Shown one piece after another: positions 31,211 through 44,200 of a stretch of 64,000 nucleotides of DNA. The stretch comes from Ephydatia muelleri. Lineage: Eukaryota > Porifera > Demospongiae > Spongillida > Spongillidae. The first letter of the stretch is position 1. Every line of letters starts with the position of its first letter. The notes below the pieces were generated by a model. It had not been told where the DNA came from. It made no database searches and saw only the letters and a list, made by a program, of their open reading frames with translations. The stretch lies in contig JABACO010000006.1 in the NCBI GenBank assembly GCA_013339895.1, positions 8,031,969 to 8,095,968 of the forward strand, given 5' to 3'. A program made the translations under genes and the position numbers.

Positions 31211-34200
31211 TCACTCTTTGACAGTCACTTTGCTTTTATCAACTACTTTATATTATTATCAAACGGAGAACTCTTATAATAGATAATACATGTACATATA
31301 TATGCTTGCACGATCATTGTTTTGGCTTGGATAATGCTATTATCATAAAAACAGGTCAGATAGTTGGCTTCAAGGTAGGCTAGGTGATCCACTTTAAAGC
31401 TGGCTGAGCGAACTGTTTTAAAGTTGGCTAGGTGGCGGGCAGCCCACTTTAAAGCTGGCAAATATTCAAATCGGACCATATCATATATACTCCTCTGTGT
31501 CAACTCCTTTCTGCACATGAGGCATGTCTCTTTTCTGTACCTAAACTTAAGTGTGTCCCATCAAATCATGATCAGTTATGTCCAGATTTCTTGATCACCT
31601 AATTCACAGAGCAGTATTAAAAAACTGTTTATGTTTGAAAAGCTCCTTGCTCCAGGAAAAGGATACAGCAGTTGCATCATTGTGACATAAGCAATAAGAG
31701 TTATCTGATTTTAATCTGAAATCTGCTGATAATGAACTTAATCGCATATGCCTTCATCGAAGATTGAGTAATTGTATGCATTTAAAAAAAAGTCTATAAT
31801 CACTTATCCCATGATTGAAATATTGGAACCTGAGCAAACATGCATTTATGCTAATGCGATTAAGGATCGAATAACAGAAATATATACAGCACAAGACACT
31901 GTAGATGTAGACAAGTGGAAGATTTTTAATTAAAAACTAGTAAAACATGCATTTCAATCAGTAAATGTGAAGGTGCAGAACTCGAATACTGAAAACGGCA
32001 TATGACAAACTCAAATTTATGTGTATCTAAACAGAGAAAAACAGTTTTGCATATCATCCCCTTTGTATGAAGGCAAAGATTACAAATGCTAGTAAAAAGT
32101 ACATCACAAAATTGAAATTGCAGGAGTTAAGACACTATTTAGAACATGTTACACAATAACCAAACAAGCTGTGATGCACATGTACACATTACTCTGATCA
32201 CAAATATTTTGAGGGTGGTCGTCTTTGTGGGCCGCGATTTCTCTCCCTGCTTGGGGAACTCAGGACTCCATTAGAGGGTAACTGTAAAGTGATATAAAGA
32301 CAAAATTATTCACACCTGAATTCTTCATGAGGATATTCGTAATGAATAATTAACTACTACACGTATTGCCTGTCAAATTTAGCCATACCAGTACATGTAT
32401 GTCCTTAATGAAGAGCAATGGAGTTATTACCTTGGCTATGGGTCTGATACAAAGATATTTATACAATCTCATCAACATAACACACAAATGAGAGGTGGGT
32501 GGAGAAAAAAAGGTTTGAGATATGTCATACCCAAAATTCGTCAAAATCTGGCCACAATGCCTCCTACTACTTGATCCATTATGTATAAAAATGTTGCTCC
32601 ATAAACATACAACCCCTAATCGTATTGTTTGAATAGCATAATTCAGTATTCTCCCTAGGACTGATGTGAAGGCAAAATTACACTATCTTTTCGGCCAGGG
32701 CAATGGGGCATGCATGATCACTGATTATGCATGGGGGTGTACCTATACCAATCATTAGTTATGTACATCATTGTAAAGTTCATAGCATGTATTGCTGCAT
32801 ACATGGAGCAAAGTTGTCTGGTATAGAGGCTGCCACATAATGGTGTGTGTTAGCAGACTAGCCGATACATGTATATCATTTATGAAAAAGAACAGGATTG
32901 TGCATTAAGTTCCAGGTACCTGCTGTTCGAAATCATGGGCAATTAAATTTTCAGTGGCTGTGCTCTGTAACTCCGCAATTTGTAATCCTATTGTAGTATA
33001 CATGTACATGTAACCTTTGGTGCCCATACATGTTAATTACCTCATACAATTGTGTTGCTTTAACAATTACTCTCTAACTACTATGGTTTTAAGATAAAAC
33101 ACAATGTGGTACTAAGGATAGCAATTGCCTGTTTTAAAAAGCTACAAGCTCAAAAGAGGCAAGATAGATGCTCATAAAAATGGCAAAAACTTTCTAGGGA
33201 GAACACTGAGTATACCTTCTGTAGTTGCAGTGGTACACAAGGTAAGCAACGTTTCCTCTTATGCAATGCTTCCTCATACATACATGTAAATGTATGTGTC
33301 GATGTAAATAATGTTAATAATCAGTGATCATGCTCGGCCAATATGACAAAGCTACCATGTTCCCTCAGTGATACAGTAGAACCCAGTGCAGTGTATAGGT
33401 ACCATGGCTACTAAACAGACCTCTACAGGTAGGGATCAAATACACTACTCTGAATTAATAGACAAGTTACATTCAGCAATTGACGCAATTAACCAAAACA
33501 AGTACATGTATACACTATTCACCGGGAAATATCTCTCTATCTGACATTTTGTTCGCGCACGTGCATGATTGAGCAGACAATAGGCTAAATTGGTCGGATG
33601 GTGTTAGCACCCCTGTTTATACTACATGTACAGTACCATACCTGTAGTTAGTCAGTAGACATGTGGTTGCAGGTACTCCACTACTATACAGTACTACTAA
33701 CACTGCTTAGTAATACGCCAGGCTGTGCAGTATACATGTACATTACAGCTGATGATAGAGGATGTGGAACTGTTTGCATATTGGTACAGGTGCATATGCA
33801 TGTACATGTACGTGAAATGAACAATATAATGGTGGGATTTGGAATGGTACAAAACCGAGTGCACCAGTCTGATAAAAAGTATGGATCTGCCGCAGCCACA
33901 GAGCCTAGATACTGTAGGATCATGGAGAGGTATTTGCACAATGTGTGAGCATAATCAAAAGAAAATTTGTTTGGTGAAGTAGTTGAGCCATATAACAGAA
34001 AGTAAACATCAATCAATACAGGTGAGTGATATGAAACATCCTCGTTCCCATGGTGAGTTACTCGTAGAAGATTTAAATTCAATTAATCATATACGCATTT
34101 TCCCTTAGAAGACACTCTCAATGGAAAGGCATGCTACTTTCAAACAATGTTGTGACTACAGTACATTTCAAATTTGCAGCTTGCACAAATGGTCAAAGTA

Positions 34201-36048
34201 CATGTATTACCAAAAGTCTTGGTTCGATTGGTCTTATTGCTCGCAAACGAGAGCAACAGGAATGGCCCATGCAAGAAAAAACTAGCGGTCTAATCCAAAT
34301 CCTTTTAGGCAGTGTTTACAAAGCAGGGGGATTTCCTGTCATTTTAATGTGAAGCCTATTGTAGCAGGTCATTTACAAACTACAGGTACATAACTACATC
34401 ATTCATGATCCAGGTCGCTCCTAAGCAGAACAGCATTATCAGAGGGGCACAACACAGTGCACAAGGTTGACATCACAACATTTATAAGTAGTGAACAGAA
34501 CATTTCTTTTGTGCGCTGATAACAGTGTGTGCAGTGCAGAGGTTTGACATCCCAGCTGCACTGACAAGCAAACATTGATAAAACCTGCTACCAGTATAGT
34601 ACTACAGAGTCACAACCTAGAATACTTAGAAGCTGCTATAAATATAGACGAGGTGGAGGAGCAATGCTTACCTATTTCGAACTAAGCAAAAGGAGATTTG
34701 ACTAGCCACCCTTAAATGACATACCCTTTCCAATTCTTGGGATACATTTTCATGACCCCGTTTTTCTACCATCTGGACCTACACTCTAAATTGTGTTTCA
34801 GGAATGCTGTTGGGAAACTGATTAGAGTCTGGATGCTGTGAAGTACATATAGTTCAAAATAGGAGTGGTGGCTGGTCTTGATCATATACCTGCAGATCTA
34901 AGCCAGGTAACACTATAAGGCTCTTCCTGCAGCTCTACACTAGGTTGATTGTGATCTTAGAAATAGAGAAGCCATCATCAGTTGGAAAACGACAAGGTTC
35001 AGTGAAGTGCCCGTGATTGTGACGTTTAGGATGATTGTCCGAATACAAGAACAAGATTGTAATTGCATACATGTAGCTGCTTTGAACAATCTGTTGTTTC
35101 AGGCAAAAAAATAGAGAACAGGTGACACACCATGTCCCCATTATGAATTTTTCATAGTTGAACAATCCAAAATAGGTGAAATGGTGAAGTAATACCACAA
35201 AAGATGAATTGGAACACCAACGTTTTGAAAACAAATCAGTAACCACATTTAGAGAAACAATATATGTTATTAAAACATTAATAGCGCACACTGATTAGGT
35301 AGATTTGTTTATGTTTGTGCAATACTTTTTTGTGTTACTGTGACGGTTAAAGAATGCTGAGCTCAGTCTCTAAACTGAACCAAATTCATATGCTGTATTG
35401 GGGTCGTCTTGAACTCTTTCATGCATGCATGTGACTCGTGTTGTTTTTACTCCGTGCATAAACGTGGGGTATGTAATGTTTTGTGGGGGATAAGCTTGGT
35501 TCATTCATACTGAGGTTGTTACGAGAAGTTGCGGTATAACGAGCAATAGGAAGCTGTGACAGTTACTTACTCGTACTTGCTTAGAATGAAAGAGACTAGA
35601 GAAGGAAATTTTTTTCTCTCCTAAGTATAAATGGTTGCTTGAATGGACATGCACTGAACCATACAACAATGAGTCATTTAACACATCTGAGCCATCTACA
35701 AGCACGTCTAACCATTCTGCCATACTGTCATCTACATTTGTTATACACTTGTATCACTATGATCAAATTGCCACATACATGTATGTATAATCCATAGTCT
35801 TGTGCTTAATATAATAATACTGATTACAGATCAATGCAAACGGCATGTGGTAGGGGCTAGCATAGCCTGGGGCGTACATGTATTTAGGGGAGGGAGGCTC
35901 AGGCACCCCCCTCCCCCTCTGTCAGAAGAACGAATACAACAAAAAAATGTCAAACAGCAAGTTCGTAATTTCCCTTCACCGCATGTACATGTACGGCTAT
36001 GTAATCAATCCAGTTCTATTATTAATATCCCTATACAAGATTATTGTA
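31211..36048. other. No gene recognised (4.8 kb)
   Basis: Gene-poor, AT-rich, with many TACATGTA motifs (for example near 32395, 33002, 33506, 33623, 33735, 33804, 35782, 35877, 35986). A plus ORF near 34131-34349 could be an exon but has no recognised domain. Confidence 0.45.
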
Positions 36049-36177
36049 ATGGCGAAGCGGGTGATTAAAGAAGCAAACGCTTCAATCCTGGCGTATTTCC
36101 AGAAAGTGCAACCTTCTGCACCTCAAGTAACCAGTGTTTCAACCTTGGATCAGCTGGATCAGTCACTGCAACCACAG
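36049..36177 (+). CDS. Possible first exon, SILAYFQK-type transposase N-terminus
   Basis: A 43-codon exon (MAKRVIKEANASILAYFQKV...) ends CCACAG|GTACAA in phase 0. Short basic starts with a SIL-x-(Y/F)F-(K/Q)K core are common at the N-terminus of transposon proteins. Candidate later exons (about 36321 onward; about 36540-36640 after ATTACAG, reading LREKVELLKWPGENVYHSIG) could not be joined with certainty. Confidence 0.3.
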
Positions 36178-37363
36178 GTACAATTAATTGTTGTGTTCCA
36201 AATATAATAATAATTATTATTATACATTAACCATTAATTTTATTATGAACAATGATAATACTAATTGGGCTCCGTTGACGTCAACTATGATCCTGGTGAA
36301 ACTGCTAGTCTTACCCAGATGAAGGAGCTTGCAGCGCTCTCCAATCCCCCCCCCCCCCCCCAAACTGGGCAGGAGGGGTCACCTGTCACATGCAGTCCCC
36401 TTTGTAACAACTGCTTATTACACAGTACTCCTCTACTATGTATTTATGGGGGAACTTGGTACTATGTAAGTCTAAGTTAGATACGATGTAATGCTTCATC
36501 AATTGCACTGCAGCATTTGAGTCATTTTTCAATTACAGTTACGTGAAAAAGTAGAGTTGCTAAAATGGCCTGGGGAGAACGTATATCATTCAATAGGGAA
36601 GGTCAGGCACAACAGTGTGCTCAAGTGTTCATTTTAAAGATTGGGGTGCAGAGTAAATACAGTGCAAGGACCATGCATTTTAGTGCAGTAATGCATGGCG
36701 GTAGGGAAAAGCCATTTCACATGAGCTTAATGTGGAGAAATTTGTGCAGACAGAGTATACTAATTACCCCACACAACTAAAATTTCGCCACTGAGCTTGG
36801 AACAAGCCCAAGCAAATGTGCTTTGTGTTTCATTAAATTAGATAACCAGATAAAGAGCAAATGTCACCCTCCCAACAAAAAGGATATATCATTCTCCCTC
36901 TCAATCTCCAGTGTTGATACCACCATAATCATTTTCTGATCAGTTTGCATACATGTACATGAGCATGTTGTGTGTGCATTACAAACAAAAAGGGAACGTT
37001 ATGCATTTCAAAAAAAGGTGCTCGCCTTTCAAGATGCACAGTTCAACTGACAAGTGATTAGCACACATAGCACATAGACACAATAGAATGATCATTAAGA
37101 AACAAACACAACTGAATTCATACAATTACAAATTAACTGAACAGTGTTCTGAATGAGCAAAATTCCCGCCATAGTTATCTATTCGAAATGATCAAACTCC
37201 AAGGTCACATCATCCACTTAGTTAATACAATCACGGGTTACACCCAATTGACAAGTTTATGCACATACGTGATCGACACTTTGAGGGACACTGTCCCTAA
37301 CTTCAAACATTGATACTCTACAACACGAGCCTATGCCCAATTGCTCAGATAAACAAAAAAAAG

Positions 37364-37543
37364 TCAAACCTCATTCACGGTTGACACTAATGGCTCTCCA
37401 CCGCTGGACTGAGTCTTCGTCGCTCCGTTATTAGGCTCTGTGATTTCTGACGGATCATTGCTCCGAAATAACTTGGCATAGAGTCCATAGCTCACTACCG
37501 CGACACCTATCGCAGCAGCTGCTACTCCAACGACAAGGGCCAT
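37364..37543 (-). CDS. 59-aa single-pass membrane microprotein
   Basis: The ORF starts ATG GCC at 37543 and ends TGA at 37364. Residues 2-27 form a hydrophobic Ala/Val-rich helix (MALVVGVAAAAIGVAVVSYG) followed by LYAKLFRSND and a polar Ser/Thr/Asn/Glu tail, i.e. an N-terminal signal anchor. Codon use and the clean stop favour coding. It lies 700 bp downstream of the SRCR-Ig gene's stop on the same strand, so it could alternatively be a 3' exon of a longer gene, but the in-frame upstream stop at 37610 and the lack of a good acceptor favour a stand-alone small protein. Family not recognised. Confidence 0.5.
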   Translation of the reverse strand: MALVVGVAAAAIGVAVVSYGLYAKLFRSNDPSEITEPNNGATKTQSSGGEPLVSTVNEV

Positions 37544-38242
37544 ATCGATGTGCGTTATCTCGTCCCCAGGTACATTGGTTATTACGTCAATATTGATGAA
37601 AGTGGTTAGTTATTGTATTCATGTACGCCCAGGATACCTTCAAAAATAAAAACGTTGGAAGAAAACATTTTGATTTGACTTTAAAACACATTAGTGGATG
37701 TAGTGGCTTGGTCAAATACGTACTCCCATTCGGCAATTGTGACAGCGTTTTTGCCAGTGTGTCAGTCAAGTTACTATTATGTTCTTATAGTACACAAAGC
37801 ATAATATGTACATTAGTGCATGCAGTTAGTTATTCTTCAGAAAGTAGACTCTTTGATGTAGTATCTACAACTAAGCAGAGGGGGAGGGGTTAAGTACATG
37901 TATTATAATGCCATGCTGCAGGTACTGATACATTAAACTTGATCTTTAGTGTTCACAAAACTAACACATACGGTGTATGTACATATCTGCAAATAACAGT
38001 TCACCTTTCGTTTGGAGGGATTTAAAGGATCAGAACAAGACAAGTTAGAATGCATGTCATGTTATAAGTCAAGCCTTAGTGGTACGCTAGTGATAGTGAT
38101 ATTATAAGTTTTAGTTGTTTTTGATAATATACAAGCTGCACAAGTATTACCACACATCTCATGCGGATCGTCTAAGTCTGTTTTCATTACTAAACAACTT
38201 TCAATACAGTGCTATACAGTTCAGACACATGATGCTGTCCCC

Positions 38243-41200
38243 TTATTGCTGTCCTTGATCTGGCAGATCAACCCTGAAAGGCTCCTTTTCCTCCCAGTCC
38301 TTCTTCAATTTCACTCTAAACAGATCAAATCAAAATTAATCACATCTAATGTACATAATTATGCAATAACGTGCATCTTATAAATAAAAGGGGTCAGCAT
38401 TTTTGATTAAACGCCTCCCCATGGCAGGCTCTGAACAAACCATTTCCCTTAAATAGTGTGGTTACATGTACATAACAGTACATATTCATGATTTCATTTT
38501 ACAAACATGCCATCGTCAATTACGAAGTGGAAGTTGGAGAGAAAGCTTCTAGTCTTCCCCCAAACATTGGTTGGGTGTGTATCTTACACATACAAATTAT
38601 AACTGAGGTGTTGGTGGAAAATCTGCAACCCTCGACTTGTCAGTTACTTCCTTATTTTTTAAGCAAAACATAGTTTTTGAAATGAGTGTACATGTAACTG
38701 CAGGTTTTGCTTGTAACAGCAGCCACCACTTTAGGAAGCTGAACACAACAGGACCAATCTGTGCAGATTCCAGTGATCACCTATGCAGTCAAAGTGTTTG
38801 GTGTGTTGAAAACGACAGATACACTCAATTTTTTTCCCCCCCGTATAGTGTCATAGTTGGCTGCACAGTCCAACAGATGAAAATCAACAGACATTTATAG
38901 TTGCCTAGCCAACTCATTTGTCCAGGCCAATGCACAAGCTTTCCTCTCATCATGTACAAAATTGTATTGCACTTGTAAAACACCGTAATTGGCGCGAAAA
39001 TTGCCCCACGGTTAAAATGTTATAAAAATGCATCGCGTTTGAATCGCTATAACGTCCCAACGGATAACGCTATCGACTTCCTATTTTCAACACTTCATAG
39101 TGAAATGGTGTAGTATGAAGTGTTGAAAATAGGAAGTCGATAGCGTTATCCGTTGGGAAGGTATAGCGATTCAAACGCGATGCATTTTTATAACATTTTA
39201 ACCGTGGGGCAATTTTCGCGGAAACTGTCCCAATTAATATTAACATCAATTTGGTGCTTGTAGCATGTATGCTTTTCTCCCTCATCAAACACAATGGCAC
39301 TTACTGGTATACTGGGTTTGTGTTAATCTTTGCTCTTACAGAGAATACCAGAGCTGCAACAGACAGGCTCACTCCAAATATCACTACCAAACATCCCACC
39401 ACAACAAGGATAATGCCAACAACACTGCTCAAACCGCTTTCTGCTCCAATAGCATCCTCAGAAGTGCCAGTAGGGATGGTGGCAACACCAGAGCCCTTAG
39501 ATGGTTGGCTTGTTGTGGAACTGGATGGTGGACAAGCAGTAGTTGGCTCTCTACCAGTTGTTGCACGTGGAGTTGCGAATGTTGGGGATGACTGCGTGAC
39601 ATTATCCATATCTGAGGTGCTACAGGCATCATCTTTGAAAGACCGGATGTACACTGGACACTCACTCTCTAAGTACAACCTCGTGCCAGCAACTACCAAA
39701 GTGGTATCTTCATGGGTGACCCACTGGCCCACATAGGAGAGAAGATCACTGCTGTTTGCCGTTGCAGTTGAATTCAATTGAGCTCTGTAAAGGACTCTGT
39801 TGGTATTGCCAAAGCAGGAAAAGGCAGCTTTAGTCACACGATTGGCGCTGAATCCACAGCTGCAAAGATTGTCAACAGCAGCTACTAGTGTCATAGAAAT
39901 GGTATTCAGTTTGATCTCTGGCCTGTTTGTCTTGAAATGTACATAGAGAGTGTCATTGATAGCAATTGTAACATATTCATTAATGATATACGACGTTAAA
40001 ATATTATCTCAATTCTAAGATAATTGTACAGGTTTGCAAAAGTGCAATTGTAAGTGAACACCACATTTATGCATGGTAGAAAATCTCAGATATGTATATG
40101 CTGAAATGTAAATGTACGCAAATGTATGCAAATATCAGATTTGCTTAAGACTTAGTACATCACCTTTACATGTACGCATTGCAAATCTATTTTTTCATGC
40201 CATGGGAATTCCATGCAGAATGTGCACAATCATCATTCACATTCAAAGAAATATATACAGCATTCATCCAACTCAGCAGCTCAGTTTAATCAAGGATATT
40301 AATCAAAGTCCTTGTTGAGAGAAAATTTTTGCACTTCATATCAATTTGCTAAGGTGTCCATAATAATTTACAAGTTATTAAAAACTGAGAGAAATAAAGC
40401 TGGATGTAGGACTGGCAGGTGGAACAAAAAGCATGGAAAAAAGGCATATGATTGGTTCATTAGAATATGCTCAATCCTGCATTTTTGCAACAACTATTAA
40501 CCAACCAAGCCTCGACATGTATAATGTGTGACTATTTTAAAACTACGCTGCTCCATTTAACAAAGCCTGCACCACATGAGTGACTATTAAACTGTCTGTT
40601 CATCTATAATAAAGGTCCAAACCATGGCTGAACTACCTCATGCCATGCATGCATCAGTTGTATCTGCATAATGCCTATACACATAATAAGTGACTAACTA
40701 ATCTAATATTGCCTGCAATTTTGCCGTGCCAAAAATGAAATTGTTAAATTGACAAATAAATCATGCACGTATACGCTAACAAGTTCAGTTCTGTTACTGA
40801 GTGGGATGCCAGAATAAATATACTATATTCTTGTAATTTGAATCCCTTTCATAGTGGCTGTTTGCAAAATGTAGGATTGAAAAGTTGTAAAATAATCTAC
40901 TGAACCAATCATATGCCTTGTTTTCATGCTTTTCATTGCACCACCTGCCAATCCAGTTTTCTATTTATAACTTGTTACAGAAGAAAAGGAATTGATTCTC
41001 CCAATCAGAAAGCAGGTCTTTCTAGTATTATTTTTTTCGCTACTTAAGTAGGGAGGGTTAAGAAGTTGTGCTAAGTCAACAAATTTTATTTTGAGTTATA
41101 GACCTAGGCCCAAGTGCGGCATTCACGTCTAATATCTAACCAGCTAATAGTGGCACATTGTATTATTATGAAATGCATTGGAAGAAAATTGCTACAACTT

Positions 41201-44200
41201 GATATTTATTACATCCTCATACCATGTTTGTAACGTGAGTACAAGTAATGAAACGAAGGAGGAAAATAATTATTGATGTGACGATTTGTTGCTCAACAAA
41301 CACGGCACTGTTTAACGAAGTGCATGTTGTGTGTACATATTAATGCTAGTGGAGGAAAATGCTCGATTGCAACCATGCCTAAGGAACCAATCCTACATAA
41401 AACCCACTAGTGTGAGCCATGATTTTGAAAAATAGGATCTTGATTTTCTTTAATAATATGTAGAATTTGTTTTTGGAAGAGAAAAAAGCACAATGAGCCA
41501 AAAAAAAAAGCAAAGATGCAATAAAGTTAATTGACACATTAAATCATAAGGGAGCACCATGTGAACATGGAAACTTACAATCCAGTTTTGGCAACGAAAA
41601 ACTCCAATAATTTGTAGCTGAAAGAGTGAACTTGTTGGTGCTGAAAACAGACATTGTTGGAAGATGTAAACCATCTGTGCATATATAGTGTACATGTACA
41701 TCATGAAAGTCATAAATTCAGTATTACATGTAAACACTGTCACATCTTTTTGCTATATGGTCTGATTGATCATGCACACTTGCTATAAAGAAATACATTT
41801 ACAGTCTAATGCAGTAGTAATATTACACATAGCAGACCAATTGTTAGAAAAGCTGACCACAGCATTTAGTTCAGAGTGCAAATACCCTTTACATGAGATA
41901 TTCTTATCAAGGCCAAGACAAATTGAGTATTATATTGCAATAATTCATTACAATTGCTGCAGATACATATATATGCCTTTAAAGTGTCGATGTGTGGTAC
42001 CCAGATACTACATGCAATACTATGGCTCTCATGTAACAGGTGGTTATCATACATCATCATTTCCCGATGCTGCCATATATCTTTGCCTGCTTAAATATTT
42101 ACTGGAAACAAATGAGACAATGACAATAGAGGTTACACTGTGTGTACCTGCAATGGACACTTGAAACGTCTTATTGCCTGTCACACTGCTCAAATCAGGG
42201 AAGTTCATCATTGCCTTGCACTCGTACACACTGCTGTCTTGCACAGATGCTCGATACAACAGTAGATTTGACATACTGGTGATTGTAGAGACCTGCCAGG
42301 AAGTGATGGAGACCCTTGGGTCAGAAGCAACGGGAGCTCCACACTTGGACCATGCAAACACGATTGACGGAAGTACTCCACTGGGTTTAGTGGCAATACA
42401 GGTCAAATTGATCATGTCATATCCAGGTTCCTCCAGAGCATAGACAACAATGGGCATGGATGACATTATTAATTTGGGAACTGGAAAGAAGTACAATGTG
42501 AAAGAGCAAAGCTGAAAGACAATGCATCTGCCATACAATTGTACATGTAGATACCTACACTACCTAATTGCAAAATGTTTCACCATATGGATGTAACTTT
42601 CTAAATGCTTAAATAAAGAATAAATTGATTCATACCACAACAACAAAACTTTCACATTACAATGTGGACACAGAGAGCTTGGACAAACATCATGGGGGAG
42701 GGGAGGAGGCAGCAAACATCACAACATAGAGCAATATCTAGCCTCAATGCCCAATGACAGCATGAGTAAACCTAGCATAATTACCATCTATTACCAGTAC
42801 AGCTTCGTATATACAAATGTCCAACAGTTACAGTGTGTTAAGTCACTGTTAAATGTACGCATTTATGTACATGCAGATTAACATTTGTGAACAGCTTTAC
42901 TACATGTAAGTGCAATCCTAACAAAATGTGAACACATTAACAAATTCCGCATGACAAATAAAAACAAAAAACACAGTTGAAACTATTTCATTTTGCACGT
43001 TGAAGAAGACATTATCATTCTCAATGCCCAAACACATACCAGTGCCACTGGACTTACCAATCACATTAATTATGACAGATGCAGACCTGGACACTGTAGC
43101 CCTGGTAACAGTGCATGTATAGTTACCAGAGTCACTTGGTTTGAGGGAGTCTATGGTGACAAGCTGGCTGGTTTGGCCCCACACTGTGCAATCCTTCATG
43201 CAAGAGGACCTCCACAGGAACCGTTCTGCTCCAGTGAGAGTAGAATAGCCCACATTGCACCAAAAGGCCACAGCCATTCCAGCGTACATGGTGGTGCTCT
43301 GATTGGGAGCTATACTGATCGATAAGGCCAATGCAGGAACTGGGGAAGAGGAGTGATATGAATTGAGTCACGTGTAGTAAAAGTGTACATTATTTCTTGA
43401 ACCCAAACTAAAACCCACTAACCCAACCCAACCCCCACCCTTATTACTAGTTACAAGTTAAATTCTCATGATATAAATTATGTAGGAGTGGGTGGTTCAA
43501 AAAGCAAAGAAGCAACGTACACGACTGTTACAGTGGGTTAGATAGGATGCTTATGTGCAATTTGACAATACTGTACTCTTCACCAATGCATAGTTACAAT
43601 ACAAATACTCTTCACCAGGGAATACACCCTGGAGGTGACTCGATGCTCCATTTTTGAAGTAGTGTTATGTGTATATCCTTTGTGCTTAGGACAGAGCTTG
43701 CTGTTCAGTATACATGTAACTTGCAGAATAATTACAATAATGTATCCTACATGAGTGTAATTAAATAGATTCACACACACACACACACACACATTTTCTT
43801 CTTACTTGATTAGTTTTATTACCTTGCTGACATCGTACACCGACGTCGTACATGTGATTATTGTAACAGGACACACTATAATAGGAGGAGTAGGAGCACT
43901 GGGAGAAAGCTGTCTCATTCCCACTACAGTACAATCCACACGTGAGAACCACACTTCCAGATCCAGCACCATAGTATGCTGTATATGTGTACTGCCAGTA
44001 GTACGCATATGTGTAATACATGGCCTGGGCACCTGCATTGGGAACATCCACATGAATATATGCAAGAATCACACACACATTCCTAAAGTGAAGAAAGATT
44101 TACTGTGATATGGATACATTACTTTTGCAATAGGACACAACATTCGAGTATCAATAATTATTAAACAAAATGCTACATGTAGTTTGCAAGTTATTGTAGT

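Noticed and set aside
39251-39736. 161-aa plus-strand ORF opposite the receptor gene
   Set aside because: It is the antisense shadow of exon 6, whose minus-strand frame has a TM helix and phase-correct splice sites.
43834-44078. Receptor exon 3 starting at the upstream acceptor near 44081
   Set aside because: That acceptor puts the SRCR frame out of phase and meets a stop; the acceptor at 44033 restores phase 1 and the domain.
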